Below are positions 1 to 7,125 of a stretch of 10,000 bases of DNA, piece after piece. The stretch spans positions 1 through 10,000 of the forward strand of contig JAIWOH010000156.1 in assembly GCA_020216985.1 (NCBI GenBank), read 5' to 3'. The notes beneath the pieces were generated by a model. The model was given only the letters and a program-made list of their open reading frames with translations, made no database searches and was not told where the DNA came from. The translations under genes were made by a program, and so were the position numbers. The DNA is from Nitrospira sp. Its GTDB lineage: Bacteria > Nitrospirota > Nitrospiria > Nitrospirales > Nitrospiraceae. How positions within the stretch are numbered: the stretch's first letter is position 1; each line of letters begins with the position of its first letter.

Positions 1-1
1 C

Positions 2-1486
2 GGTGTGGCGTTGGTCCTCATGCAATTCGTCTTGCTCTCCCGCTTGCGGGGAACCGCCGTCGGGTTCGCCGGCGCGTTCATGTTGCTGCTGAACGTCGAA
101 ATGCTGGCGCTTGGGCGCATGGCCATCACCGACAGCGTCCTCATCTTCTTCACCACCCTCTCGCTCTATGGGTTTTGGCTGGGGCTGCACGGGACGGGGA
201 CGGAGCGCCATTGGATATGGAGCTTCTACATCGGCATGGCCGTTGCCACCCTCACGAAAGGACCGGTTGGATTCCTGGTTCCACTGATGACGGTGGGACT
301 CTACCTGACGGCGGCACGGCGATGGATGCAGTTCTGGCGGCGCGGCTTTCCCCTTGCCGGGGCCCTCCTCTTCGCGGCACTGACGATCCCCTGGTATGCC
401 GCCATGGTCATCATCCACGGCGACTCCTACAGCTCACAGGCCAAGCTTCACACCGTCGGCCGCTTTCTCAGCCCGATGGAAGGACATGGGGCAGGGCTGT
501 GGTTCTACATCCCGGTGCTGTTCTTCGGCTTTTTCCCCTGGAGTCCCTTCTTGCCGGCCGCGCTATATCGGGCCTATCTCGACTGGCGAAGCCGGCCGCA
601 CACAGAGTCTGCCGATCCCTCATCACCAGACACGGTCCGATCGACGACCGCCGATGGAGCGTTGGAGGGAAGAGAACTGGAATGGTTCGCCGCCCTGTGG
701 TTCATCGGAACGTTCGTCTTCTTCACCCTCTCCTCGACCCGCTTGCCGCATTATATCGGCCCGCTTTTCCCCGCTGCGTCGTTACTGGCGGCATCCTACT
801 GGTTCCGCGCGAGTGAAGAACCGCTTGCGAAAGGAGTTCGCCTGTCCATCCACGCCATGACGATCGTCGGTTATCTCTTGGCGATCGGATTGGCCTGCTT
901 GCCCATCCTGTATGAAAAGTTCTCCGGCAAACTGCTCAATGAGTTTCCCCTCGCCACAGAATTCGAACTGGGAATCGGCCCCTATCTGGCCGCGGCGGCG
1001 GTGTTGATCGGTATGGGCTTGGTCGGTTATTTCGGGTTGTACCGTGAAAAACGTCGGGTAACGCTCGGGGTCGCGGGAGGAACGGTCGCCGCCGTCTTCC
1101 TCCTCGCGCTCTATACCGTCATCCCCGGCGTCAACCGCTATGCCATCGCTCCCCCCCAGGAACTGGCCTATGCGGCCGGCGTGAGTCTCGATCCGACCGA
1201 TCAATTGATCGCCTATGGAACGACCAGACCCTCTATCGCATTTTACGCGCAGCGCCGGGTCCTGTTCGTTTCAATGGGAGAAGTGGATCGGCTCAAGACG
1301 GCCCTGCGTCATCCGGGCCGCACCATGATCCTCTTGCGGGACGACCTGCGCGGATCCTTGCCGGAGGAAGCCGCCTCGTTTCAACCGATTCTCAAGCGGC
1401 ACGGCTACGTGCTCCTGGCCAATCAACCGATGGTGACGATACCGGAGCCGTCCCGGCAACCCCCACCCATCCTTCCCGCTCACTGA
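2..1486 (+). CDS. ArnT/PMT-family membrane glycosyltransferase, 5'-truncated
   Basis: This is the C-terminal 493 or so residues of a multi-spanning glycosyltransferase of the PMT/ArnT type (GT-C fold). The family moves a sugar from a polyprenyl-phosphate carrier to lipid A, protein or another acceptor on the outer face of the inner membrane. The frame is open to the window edge and begins inside a hydrophobic segment, so the GTG at base 5 is probably internal. The first periplasmic loop, with the family's catalytic acidic pair, lies outside. Visible family hallmarks, counted from base 5, are LGRMAITDS (36-44), TKGPVGFLVP (84-93) and STRLPHYIGPLFPA (244-257). About nine hydrophobic segments are followed by a soluble tail from about residue 375 (YGTTRPSIAFYAQRR) and a proline-rich end. 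It converges on the PAP2 gene. The family call is firm; the donor and acceptor are unknown. Confidence 0.85.
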   Translation, partial: GVALVLMQFVLLSRLRGTAVGFAGAFMLLLNVEMLALGRMAITDSVLIFFTTLSLYGFWLGLHGTGTERHWIWSFYIGMAVATLTKGPVGFLVPLMTVGLYLTAARRWMQFWRRGFPLAGALLFAALTIPWYAAMVIIHGDSYSSQAKLHTVGRFLSPMEGHGAGLWFYIPVLFFGFFPWSPFLPAALYRAYLDWRSRPHTESADPSSPDTVRSTTADGALEGRELEWFAALWFIGTFVFFTLSSTRLPHYIGPLFPAASLLAASYWFRASEEPLAKGVRLSIHAMTIVGYLLAIGLACLPILYEKFSGKLLNEFPLATEFELGIGPYLAAAAVLIGMGLVGYFGLYREKRRVTLGVAGGTVAAVFLLALYTVIPGVNRYAIAPPQELAYAAGVSLDPTDQLIAYGTTRPSIAFYAQRRVLFVSMGEVDRLKTALRHPGRTMILLRDDLRGSLPEEAASFQPILKRHGYVLLANQPMVTIPEPSRQPPPILPAH

Positions 1487-1511
1487 CCGTTCTCACCGTG
1501 GGTGTCTTTGC

Positions 1512-1555
1512 GTCGGCGTCCGTCAAAACCTGATTTCATGATGGACGACACCGAC
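1512..1555 (-). terminator. Possible terminator hairpin in the convergent gap
   Basis: An imperfect inverted repeat, GTCGGCGTCCGTC (1512-1524) against GACGACACCGAC (1544-1555), lies between the two convergent stops with a 19-nt loop. In minus-strand RNA the arms pair over 12 positions with one G-U wobble and one bulged base. In plus-strand RNA the wobble becomes a C-A mismatch, so the hairpin suits the PAP2 transcript better. No convincing U-tract follows on either strand (CTCTTG on plus, GCAAAG on minus). It is therefore not a textbook intrinsic terminator. It could instead be a 3'-end stabilising stem. Confidence 0.35.
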
Positions 1556-1572
1556 CTCTTGCGGATCAACGA

Positions 1573-2712
1573 TCACCGAAAGGGCAGCACTCCGCGAACG
1601 CCGAACAGGATCAACAGGGCAGACAGCACGCAGAGCAAGAGAGCGATCTCCTTCGCCGCCGCCCATGACGACCGAATCGGCCTCTTTTCTTGAACGACCG
1701 GCTCGCCGCCAAGCCAATGTGCAAGACAGGTCAACCCGGCGGCCGCCACTACGGAGAGCGACGTCGTCATCGCGGCAAGGCCATAGGCGATGAGAAGCGG
1801 CGAAACGTTCGTCGAAAAGCCTGATGCGCCGTTGCCCTTCCACATGATTCGCCGAAGCCATAACCCGCTGGTCGTGGCGGCCAAGCCCAAGACGACCAGG
1901 ACTGCACCGGCAATTCCTCCTTCCGCGGGGCGAGCCAAGGCCCATAGCAGCGCCAACGCGGCGCAGGCTCCCCATGCGGAGTGCAACAGCCCTTCCACGA
2001 TTGATGCCCTCCACTGTTTCAAGGGAGCCGCAGCAATCGACCCGCTTACGACTCCGATCACGGCTCCCCCGATCACGTCGGTCGGAAAATGAGACCCTCG
2101 AAGAACGCGACTGAGCATCACGAAACAGGCGATGCCGATCACGACCGGACCGATCGCGGGAAACCGTTTGGCCAAGGCGGTCGCGACGGCAAAACCGGCC
2201 GCCGAATGACCGGAGGGAAACGAATCGAACCCGGACGTCATCGACGGCGCAAGCGACCAGTCGCCGGAGTGGGTGAATTTGGGACGGGGTCTGCCGATCA
2301 GGTGCTTGAGTCCGTTCACCATCAAGGCCGCGAGGCCGTGCGCCAGCATGGTTTCGATGCCCGCCTTTTTGATCTTTTCCTTCGACCAAAGCCATCCGGC
2401 CGCCGTCAAGACCAGGCTGAAGACGACCAGGTGCGTTCCCTCGCCGATCCAGTCCCCGGCGTTGCTGGTAAAGGCCATCCATGGGATGGTGAGCTGCTCC
2501 CAGGGACGGTACGTCGTGACGGATCGCACGTATCGCGCGACGGGGAGATCAAACCGAGAAAAGCCAAGGAAGGTAATGATCAGCGCGGCTCCGGAACAAC
2601 AGCCGGAGGCGAGGAGTCTGCCGATTCCCGACCGGGGCCGGTCATCAGAAAGGCCGATGGAGGCTCGATCGGCCGAGAAGGTTTCTGGGTCCTGATCGGC
2701 GGTCACCGGCAC
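1573..2712 (-). CDS. PAP2-family membrane phosphatase with C-terminal membrane extension
   Basis: This 379-residue integral membrane protein carries the full PAP2 (type 2 phosphatidic acid phosphatase) signature. It has K136-X6-RP (KHLIGRPRP), PSGH at 166-169 and S201-R202-X5-H208-X3-D212 (SRVLRGSHFPTD). In the family the two histidines form and resolve a phospho-histidine intermediate. Substrates are lipid phosphates such as undecaprenyl pyrophosphate, phosphatidate, phosphatidylglycerol phosphate or lipid A phosphates; the sequence does not say which. Hydrophobic segments lie near 33-50, 94-109, 122-134, 169-180, 186-200 and 213-227. Residues 230-379 add about 150 residues with three or four more hydrophobic segments beyond the usual core. 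The GTG start lies three bases after the propeller gene's stop, with no strong Shine-Dalgarno, which suggests translational coupling. Another in-frame GTG is two codons later. It is the last gene of the minus-strand run. Confidence 0.88.
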   Translation of the reverse strand: MPVTADQDPETFSADRASIGLSDDRPRSGIGRLLASGCCSGAALIITFLGFSRFDLPVARYVRSVTTYRPWEQLTIPWMAFTSNAGDWIGEGTHLVVFSLVLTAAGWLWSKEKIKKAGIETMLAHGLAALMVNGLKHLIGRPRPKFTHSGDWSLAPSMTSGFDSFPSGHSAAGFAVATALAKRFPAIGPVVIGIACFVMLSRVLRGSHFPTDVIGGAVIGVVSGSIAAAPLKQWRASIVEGLLHSAWGACAALALLWALARPAEGGIAGAVLVVLGLAATTSGLWLRRIMWKGNGASGFSTNVSPLLIAYGLAAMTTSLSVVAAAGLTCLAHWLGGEPVVQEKRPIRSSWAAAKEIALLLCVLSALLILFGVRGVLPFR

Positions 2713-2715
2713 GGG

Positions 2716-3855
2716 CTAGGGGATCCAATCGGCCAGAAAGACGTTGAATTCCCCCGGCTCCTTGGCATTGCGATCCGATACCCAGACCAACCGTTTCCCG
2801 TCCGGTGAAAACATGGGGAAACTGTTGAAGCGGCCTTCCGTGGTGACCCGCTCCAGCCCCGTCCCATCGTCATTGACGAGGTACAGGTGGAAACTGGGTC
2901 GGCCCTTTTCATTTCTTGTTTCCACGTTGGAGGAAAAAATGATGCGCCGCCCGTCCGGATGAAAAAACGGCGCGAAGTTCGACGCCCTGTTCGATGTCAC
3001 CTGCTTCTTGCCGGACCCATCGGCGTTCATCACGAAGATCTCGAGTTGGTTCGGCTCGACCAACCCCTGCGTCAGCAAATCTCGATAATGAGCCGTCTCT
3101 TCCGGTCCGGTCGGGTGTGACGCGCGGTACACGATTCGCCTACTGTCTGGTGAAAAAAATGCGCCGCCGTCGTAGCCGACGTCGTCGGTCAACCGCCTGA
3201 CCCTCGTTCCGTCGAGATTCATCGTGTAGAGATCAAGATCCCCGTCCCGCACCGACGTCCAAACGATGGTCTTGCCGTCCGGCGAGAGGGTCGCCTCCGC
3301 GTCATAGCCCGGCGTCGTCGTCAGCCGTTTGAAATTGTTCCCGTCAAGATCCACCGCGTACAGATCATAGTCGTCGAGTGCCCATCGATAGGTTCCACCC
3401 CGCTTCGGCTTGGGAGGACAGGCCGGACCGGCCTCGTGCGTCGAGGCGTAGATGACGCGGCGATCGCCCGGATAAAAGTATCCGCAGGTCGTGGCTCCCT
3501 TGCCGGTGCTCACCATCTGAACGTGACCGGTCTCGATATTCATTACGTACATCTGATAACAGCCGAGCCCGGCCTCGGCCGGTTTATCGGCAACCGCCGC
3601 CCCCTCCGTCCAATCATTGGTGGATTGAAAAATCAGCTTCGTGCCGTCGAACGAAAAATACGCCTCCGCGTTCTGGCGGCCGAAGGTCAGTTGCCGGATA
3701 TTGCCAAGGTGGCGCTCCGTCGAGCCGGCGACGGAGTGATCTGTGACGGGCCTCGCGGACTCTTTCCGAGCCTCGTTGGCCGCACATCCGAGGGATAGGC
3801 ACAACGCCCCCACCAGCCCCCACGTGAGACGTCTCCAAGATCTACCGAGCCCCAT
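2716..3855 (-). CDS. TolB-like PD40 beta-propeller lipoprotein
   Basis: This 379-residue exported protein is built from TolB/PD40-type propeller blades. The N-terminus (MGLGRSWRRL, then a hydrophobic stretch ending LSLGC) looks like a lipoprotein signal with Cys24 as the lipidated residue. The -3 position is Ser rather than Leu, so the lipobox is imperfect. Blade motifs of the form F/LSPDGxxIxxxS recur at about 67-79 (FSFDGTKLIFQST), 190-201 (LSPDGKTIVWTS), 234-245 (FSPDSRRIVYRA), 298-309 (FHPDGRRIIFSS) and 349-360 (FSPDGKRLVWVS). They alternate with xLYxMNxDGT-type strands (YTMNLDGT, FVMNADGS, YLVNDDGT). No protease domain follows the propeller, so it is not an S9 peptidase. Its role is probably protein binding or scaffolding at the envelope, as for TolB, but this is not the tol-pal TolB context. 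It overlaps the peptidase gene by 14 nt, which suggests that the two act together. Confidence 0.82.
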   Translation of the reverse strand: MGLGRSWRRLTWGLVGALCLSLGCAANEARKESARPVTDHSVAGSTERHLGNIRQLTFGRQNAEAYFSFDGTKLIFQSTNDWTEGAAVADKPAEAGLGCYQMYVMNIETGHVQMVSTGKGATTCGYFYPGDRRVIYASTHEAGPACPPKPKRGGTYRWALDDYDLYAVDLDGNNFKRLTTTPGYDAEATLSPDGKTIVWTSVRDGDLDLYTMNLDGTRVRRLTDDVGYDGGAFFSPDSRRIVYRASHPTGPEETAHYRDLLTQGLVEPNQLEIFVMNADGSGKKQVTSNRASNFAPFFHPDGRRIIFSSNVETRNEKGRPSFHLYLVNDDGTGLERVTTEGRFNSFPMFSPDGKRLVWVSDRNAKEPGEFNVFLADWIP

Positions 3856-6064
3856 CGACTTTCACCTCCTTCGCCTCCGGCCCATCCTGCCACAACCCGC
3901 GCTCCACCACGGTTCCATTTTTAAAGACTACGTAACTGTGCCAGCCGTAATAAAATAGATAGTGCGACACCCTCTCAACCGCCCCCGGACTTAGGCCGTA
4001 GAGGACCGTCACCACGCTCCCCGGTATGGCGGCGCGGCGACAGGTGAAGAGCACGGCCATCTCGGGACCTTCATAGGTCCGACCCTTCACATCAAAACTT
4101 TCCTCGCGGAATCGAACCAGGTCGCCACAGGACTCCTTGACGAGCGGCTCTATCCTGTTCCGTTGATCGGCGCCTCCCAAGATCAGAATCGACCCGGCCT
4201 GCGGCAGGGTCGTTTCTCCGAACGACACGATCGCGGTCTCTCTCGATTCAGGCCACTCAGATTCTCTCTCGACAATCCGGTCGAGGACAAGTTGAAAGGG
4301 GCTGGCCGCTCCCGTGACGGTTCGCGCCACCGTCCTCTTGCCGTCGGTCACGTATCCGTTCAACATCGGCGTCAACCGGCTGCGTGGGACCCGGCGGAAC
4401 ACCATCCAATCGGGATCCAGTTGCACGTGAAGCGGGCGAGCCGCGACTACAAGCTCTTCGGTCGTCGCAGGGGCGGGACCGAGCCTGATCCATCTCGTTT
4501 CCGCTCCCTCATCCAAAATGATTCGGAGAGGGACGGCCATTTGAAACGGCCGTCCGGACTGACGAACCCGAACGGCCATTCGCCATGTCTCCCCTCCGTC
4601 TTGATTCCGAACCGAACGGGCATGAACCGCGTCCAAGGAGAGTTCCGGCGCGCCGTCCCGTTCAACCCATTGCTCAAAAAACCAACGGAGATCCCTCTTG
4701 CTTTCCCGGGCAAAGACCCTTTCGATATCCCCCCAATCAGCCGGTCGATTGCGGTACCCTTGGGCGAACATCTTGACGCCGCGCCAGAACGCTTCGTCGC
4801 CGATTTCATGACGCAGATGCTGAAACACGAAGGCAGCCTTGTGATAGCCGATGGCGTTGTCTCTCTCGTCATGCTTGGCGAAAAAGCGGGAAACCGGATA
4901 GTCGCGGTCTTGCTCCACGTAGAGGCTGTAGCCCTCCACCATCATGCGTCGCTGTTCGGCCGCCTGCCGATCGTCGCCGGTCAGCTCATGCCAATAGTAA
5001 TTGGCCAGGTAGGTCGTCAATCCCTCGACCCAGTTGCCGGCCCCCTGGCGATGAAAAACGGAATTGCCGATCCAGGAATGGACGATTTCATGCCCCAGGG
5101 CATAGGGCTGGACGTAGTGCCGCTTGATACTCCCGCTGCCCAGCAGGGTAAACGACGGCATGCCGAGCCCGCTGGGGAAGAAGTTTTCCACGACCGCGAA
5201 TCGATGAAAGGGGTACTCTCCCAAGATCCCGATATAGACATCGAGATAGGCGGCCGTGGCCTCGAGGTACTCATCCGCCAGCCCTGCGTTGTCGGGGAAG
5301 AAATACGTGGCCAGCTCGATCCGTTGCCCGGTTCGGCTCGTCCAATCGCGGCTTCTGACGACAAATCGATTGGCGACCAGGGTCAAGGCTTCCGATGGCT
5401 CCGCGGCCGCCCATGTCGAAGAAACCCATCCGTCACGGACCGTCTCGGCTTGCCGACGCCCCTGCGTCACGACCGTCCATCCATCCGGAACATGAGCATG
5501 AAGACGATAGACGCTGTAGGCCCCCTCGATATCCGGATACCACCGGCTCTCGCCGCTCAAATAGACCCCTTCCTCGCCGATGTAGCCGGCGGTTTCGTCC
5601 GGTGTCACGAACCGTAGATGGCGCGGCTCCTTGGGCGGATCGTTGATGGTTCCGCGATAGATCCAGTCCAGCGTGATCTGTTCCCCGCCCCTTGAAGGTA
5701 ACGAGACGACTACTCGTTGCCCCGCCGGATGTGCGGTCCGATCGATCGAGAAGGTCACCGGCTGAGTCTGCTCTCGACCATCCCGAGATTCGTCCTGGCC
5801 GACCATCACAAGCGATTCCACGCGCAAGGTGGGCGCGAGCGAGAACGAAACAGTCCCTGCTTCGATGGATCTCGCTACGACCATTCGATCACGCCCGATC
5901 AATTCATGGGTTGCGGGATTGATCGTAACCTCGAGGTCATGGCTCACAATCGATGAGTGAGCCGAGCCGGCCACGGCATGAGGCCAGCCTGCGCCGACAA
6001 CGAGCAGCGCAATGCCAGAGCAAATAAACCGTGTTCCGAACGCCATGGAAGCAGGATGAGCCAT
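3842..6064 (-). CDS. Exported M1-type (gluzincin) metallopeptidase lacking the GxMEN motif
   Basis: This protein of about 740 residues shows the M1/leukotriene A4 hydrolase-type zinc site. Residues are numbered from the longest frame, whose ATG is at 6154. The site is HEIVHSW (355-361), with the third ligand probably E377 in GNWVEGLTTYLANYY. The spacing HExxH-X17-E is one residue shorter than the classical X18. A catalytic-tyrosine candidate is Y437 in IGYHKAAFVFQHLR. Where aminopeptidases have GxMEN there is instead SGLGMPSFTLLG (328-339), so classical N-terminal amine recognition is not evident. An N-terminal beta-rich domain precedes the catalytic domain. A roughly 270-residue tail follows, with an unrecognised final part (ILILGGADQ near 657-664). 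The signal peptide, GTRFICSGIALLVVGAGW followed by AVAGSA, supports a start at 6064 or 6046. No candidate start has a good Shine-Dalgarno. Confidence 0.82.
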   Translation of the reverse strand: MAHPASMAFGTRFICSGIALLVVGAGWPHAVAGSAHSSIVSHDLEVTINPATHELIGRDRMVVARSIEAGTVSFSLAPTLRVESLVMVGQDESRDGREQTQPVTFSIDRTAHPAGQRVVVSLPSRGGEQITLDWIYRGTINDPPKEPRHLRFVTPDETAGYIGEEGVYLSGESRWYPDIEGAYSVYRLHAHVPDGWTVVTQGRRQAETVRDGWVSSTWAAAEPSEALTLVANRFVVRSRDWTSRTGQRIELATYFFPDNAGLADEYLEATAAYLDVYIGILGEYPFHRFAVVENFFPSGLGMPSFTLLGSGSIKRHYVQPYALGHEIVHSWIGNSVFHRQGAGNWVEGLTTYLANYYWHELTGDDRQAAEQRRMMVEGYSLYVEQDRDYPVSRFFAKHDERDNAIGYHKAAFVFQHLRHEIGDEAFWRGVKMFAQGYRNRPADWGDIERVFARESKRDLRWFFEQWVERDGAPELSLDAVHARSVRNQDGGETWRMAVRVRQSGRPFQMAVPLRIILDEGAETRWIRLGPAPATTEELVVAARPLHVQLDPDWMVFRRVPRSRLTPMLNGYVTDGKRTVARTVTGAASPFQLVLDRIVERESEWPESRETAIVSFGETTLPQAGSILILGGADQRNRIEPLVKESCGDLVRFREESFDVKGRTYEGPEMAVLFTCRRAAIPGSVVTVLYGLSPGAVERVSHYLFYYGWHSYVVFKNGTVVERGLWQDGPEAKEVKVDGAR
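3863..3871 (-). promoter_or_regulatory. Strong Shine-Dalgarno for the propeller gene, inside the peptidase gene
   Basis: On the minus strand AAGGAGGTG sits 7 nt before the ATG at 3855, within the last codons of the peptidase gene. It is close to a perfect anti-16S match. It fixes the propeller start and implies that the propeller is translated strongly and independently of the poorly initiated gene upstream. Confidence 0.85.
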
Positions 6065-6187
6065 GCTGTTCAACAAGTGACGGCCGCATCGCCACAAACA
6101 CATCATCGAGCGCGCTGTTCGGGCAAAGCGGGAAACCGACCGGGGAAGCAGCATAGCATGGAGAGAGCGAAACGAGAAGAAGAGGGG
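6065..6187. other. Interval between ftsY and the peptidase gene
   Basis: This stretch of about 120 bp separates the ftsY stop from the preferred peptidase start. The peptidase frame stays open up to an ATG at 6154, but the extra residues (MLLPRSVSRFARTARSMMCL...) look arginine-rich and unlike a signal peptide. Just after the ftsY stop the minus-strand RNA would be pyrimidine-rich (CCCCTCTTCTTCTCG). I see no stable hairpin with a U-tract and no convincing -35/-10 pair, so I cannot say whether transcription runs through from ftsY. Confidence 0.4.
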
Positions 6188-7123
6188 CTACGAGCCGGCG
6201 GCCGGTTCTCCGAACAGCGCCGCAACGAAGGCCTCGGGATTGAAGTCCTGTAGGTCTTCAACCCCTTCTCCGACGCCCACCAGACGGACCGGTATCTTTA
6301 ATTCCTCGGCAATGGCCACGACGATGCCGCCTCGAGCCGTGCCATCCAATTTCGTCAACACCAAGCCGGTGACGCCCACCGCTTCATGAAATTGTCTGGC
6401 CTGCGCCAGGGCGTTTTGGCCGACCGTGGCGTCCAACACCAGCAGCACTTCGTGGGGCGCGCCGGGCGACTCGCGACCGACGACGCGCTTGACCTTGCGC
6501 AACTCTTCCATCAGGTTGGACTTGGTATGCAACCGGCCCGCCGTATCGATGAGCACCACGTCCGTCCCGCGGGCCTTGGCCGCGGCGAGGCCGTCGAAGG
6601 CCACGGACGCGGGATCGGCCCCATGGCGCTGGCGGATGATCGGCACTTCCAACCGATCCGCCCATACCTGCAACTGCTCGATCGCCGCGGCGCGAAACGT
6701 GTCAGCCGCGACCAACAACGGTCGCCGCCCTGCCTGCGCCAGCCTTCTCGCCATTTTCGCGATCGTCGTGGTTTTCCCCACCCCGTTGACGCCGACCGCG
6801 AGCACGACGAAAGGTCGGGGGCCTTGGTCGATCAACTCAAGGAGCGGAGGGCCGGCGACCTGCTTGAGGATGTCGTACAGAGCTCGGCTCAACACGTTCT
6901 GAACGCCCTGGAAAGACGAGGCCGCCTCGCCGCGCGCCTCTTCATTGACGCGGCGGATCAATCGATCCACGACGCGGGCTCCGAGGTCGGCGCCGAGCAG
7001 CGACGCTTCAAGCTCCTCCAGCAGGGCCGGTGTCGGCGTCCGCCCCAGCATGTGGTCGAGTGATTGTCGCACGGCTTGCCGCGTCTTCCCTAATCCCTCT
7101 TGCAACCGCTGAAACCACCCCAC
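6188..7123 (-). CDS. ftsY: Signal recognition particle receptor FtsY
   Basis: FtsY is the membrane-associated SRP-receptor GTPase. It forms a GTP-dependent heterodimer with Ffh and delivers translating ribosomes to the SecYEG translocon. From a GTG at 7123 the protein is 311 residues. The N-terminal amphipathic stretch (GWFQRLQEGLGKTRQAV) is the usual lipid-binding helix. A helical N domain follows, with no acidic A domain. The G domain shows all the expected motifs: GVNGVGKTTT (about 111-120), VAADTFRAAAIEQL (about 138-151), DTAGR (193-197), TKLDG (257-261) and GVGEGVEDLQDFNPEAF near the end. The frame is open to an ATG at 7171 inside ybeY. I prefer the GTG because AGGAG (7133-7137) lies 9 nt before it and the residues after it match the family N-terminus. 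It starts 2 nt after the ybeY stop, so translation is probably coupled. Confidence 0.96.
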   Translation of the reverse strand: MGWFQRLQEGLGKTRQAVRQSLDHMLGRTPTPALLEELEASLLGADLGARVVDRLIRRVNEEARGEAASSFQGVQNVLSRALYDILKQVAGPPLLELIDQGPRPFVVLAVGVNGVGKTTTIAKMARRLAQAGRRPLLVAADTFRAAAIEQLQVWADRLEVPIIRQRHGADPASVAFDGLAAAKARGTDVVLIDTAGRLHTKSNLMEELRKVKRVVGRESPGAPHEVLLVLDATVGQNALAQARQFHEAVGVTGLVLTKLDGTARGGIVVAIAEELKIPVRLVGVGEGVEDLQDFNPEAFVAALFGEPAAGS

Positions 7124-7125
7124 GA

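Noticed and set aside
1523..2482. A 319-codon open frame on the minus strand
   Set aside because: It is a different frame of the PAP2 gene, rich in Arg/Gly/Asp without domain features, while the PAP2 frame carries all three catalytic motifs.
2089..2808. A 239-codon plus-strand open frame spanning the PAP2-propeller junction
   Set aside because: It is antisense to two well-supported genes and has a highly charged low-complexity product with no motif.
2716..3855. Assignment of the propeller protein as the tol-pal TolB
   Set aside because: PD40 blades are shared, but there are no tolQRA or pal genes nearby, it has a lipoprotein-like signal, and the N-terminal TolB domain is not evident.
4163..5617. 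A 484-codon open frame on the plus strand
   Set aside because: It lies entirely antisense to the M1-like peptidase, whose zinc motif and signal peptide are clear. The frame has no recognisable motif and is typical of antisense openness in GC-rich coding DNA.
6150..6187. Pyrimidine-rich minus-strand stretch after ftsY as a Rho-type terminator
   Set aside because: It is too short, and composition alone is not evidence; no stem-loop or U-tract accompanies it.
6386..7063. A 225-codon plus-strand open frame
   Set aside because: It is antisense to ftsY, whose GTPase motifs occupy the same stretch; no family features are visible.
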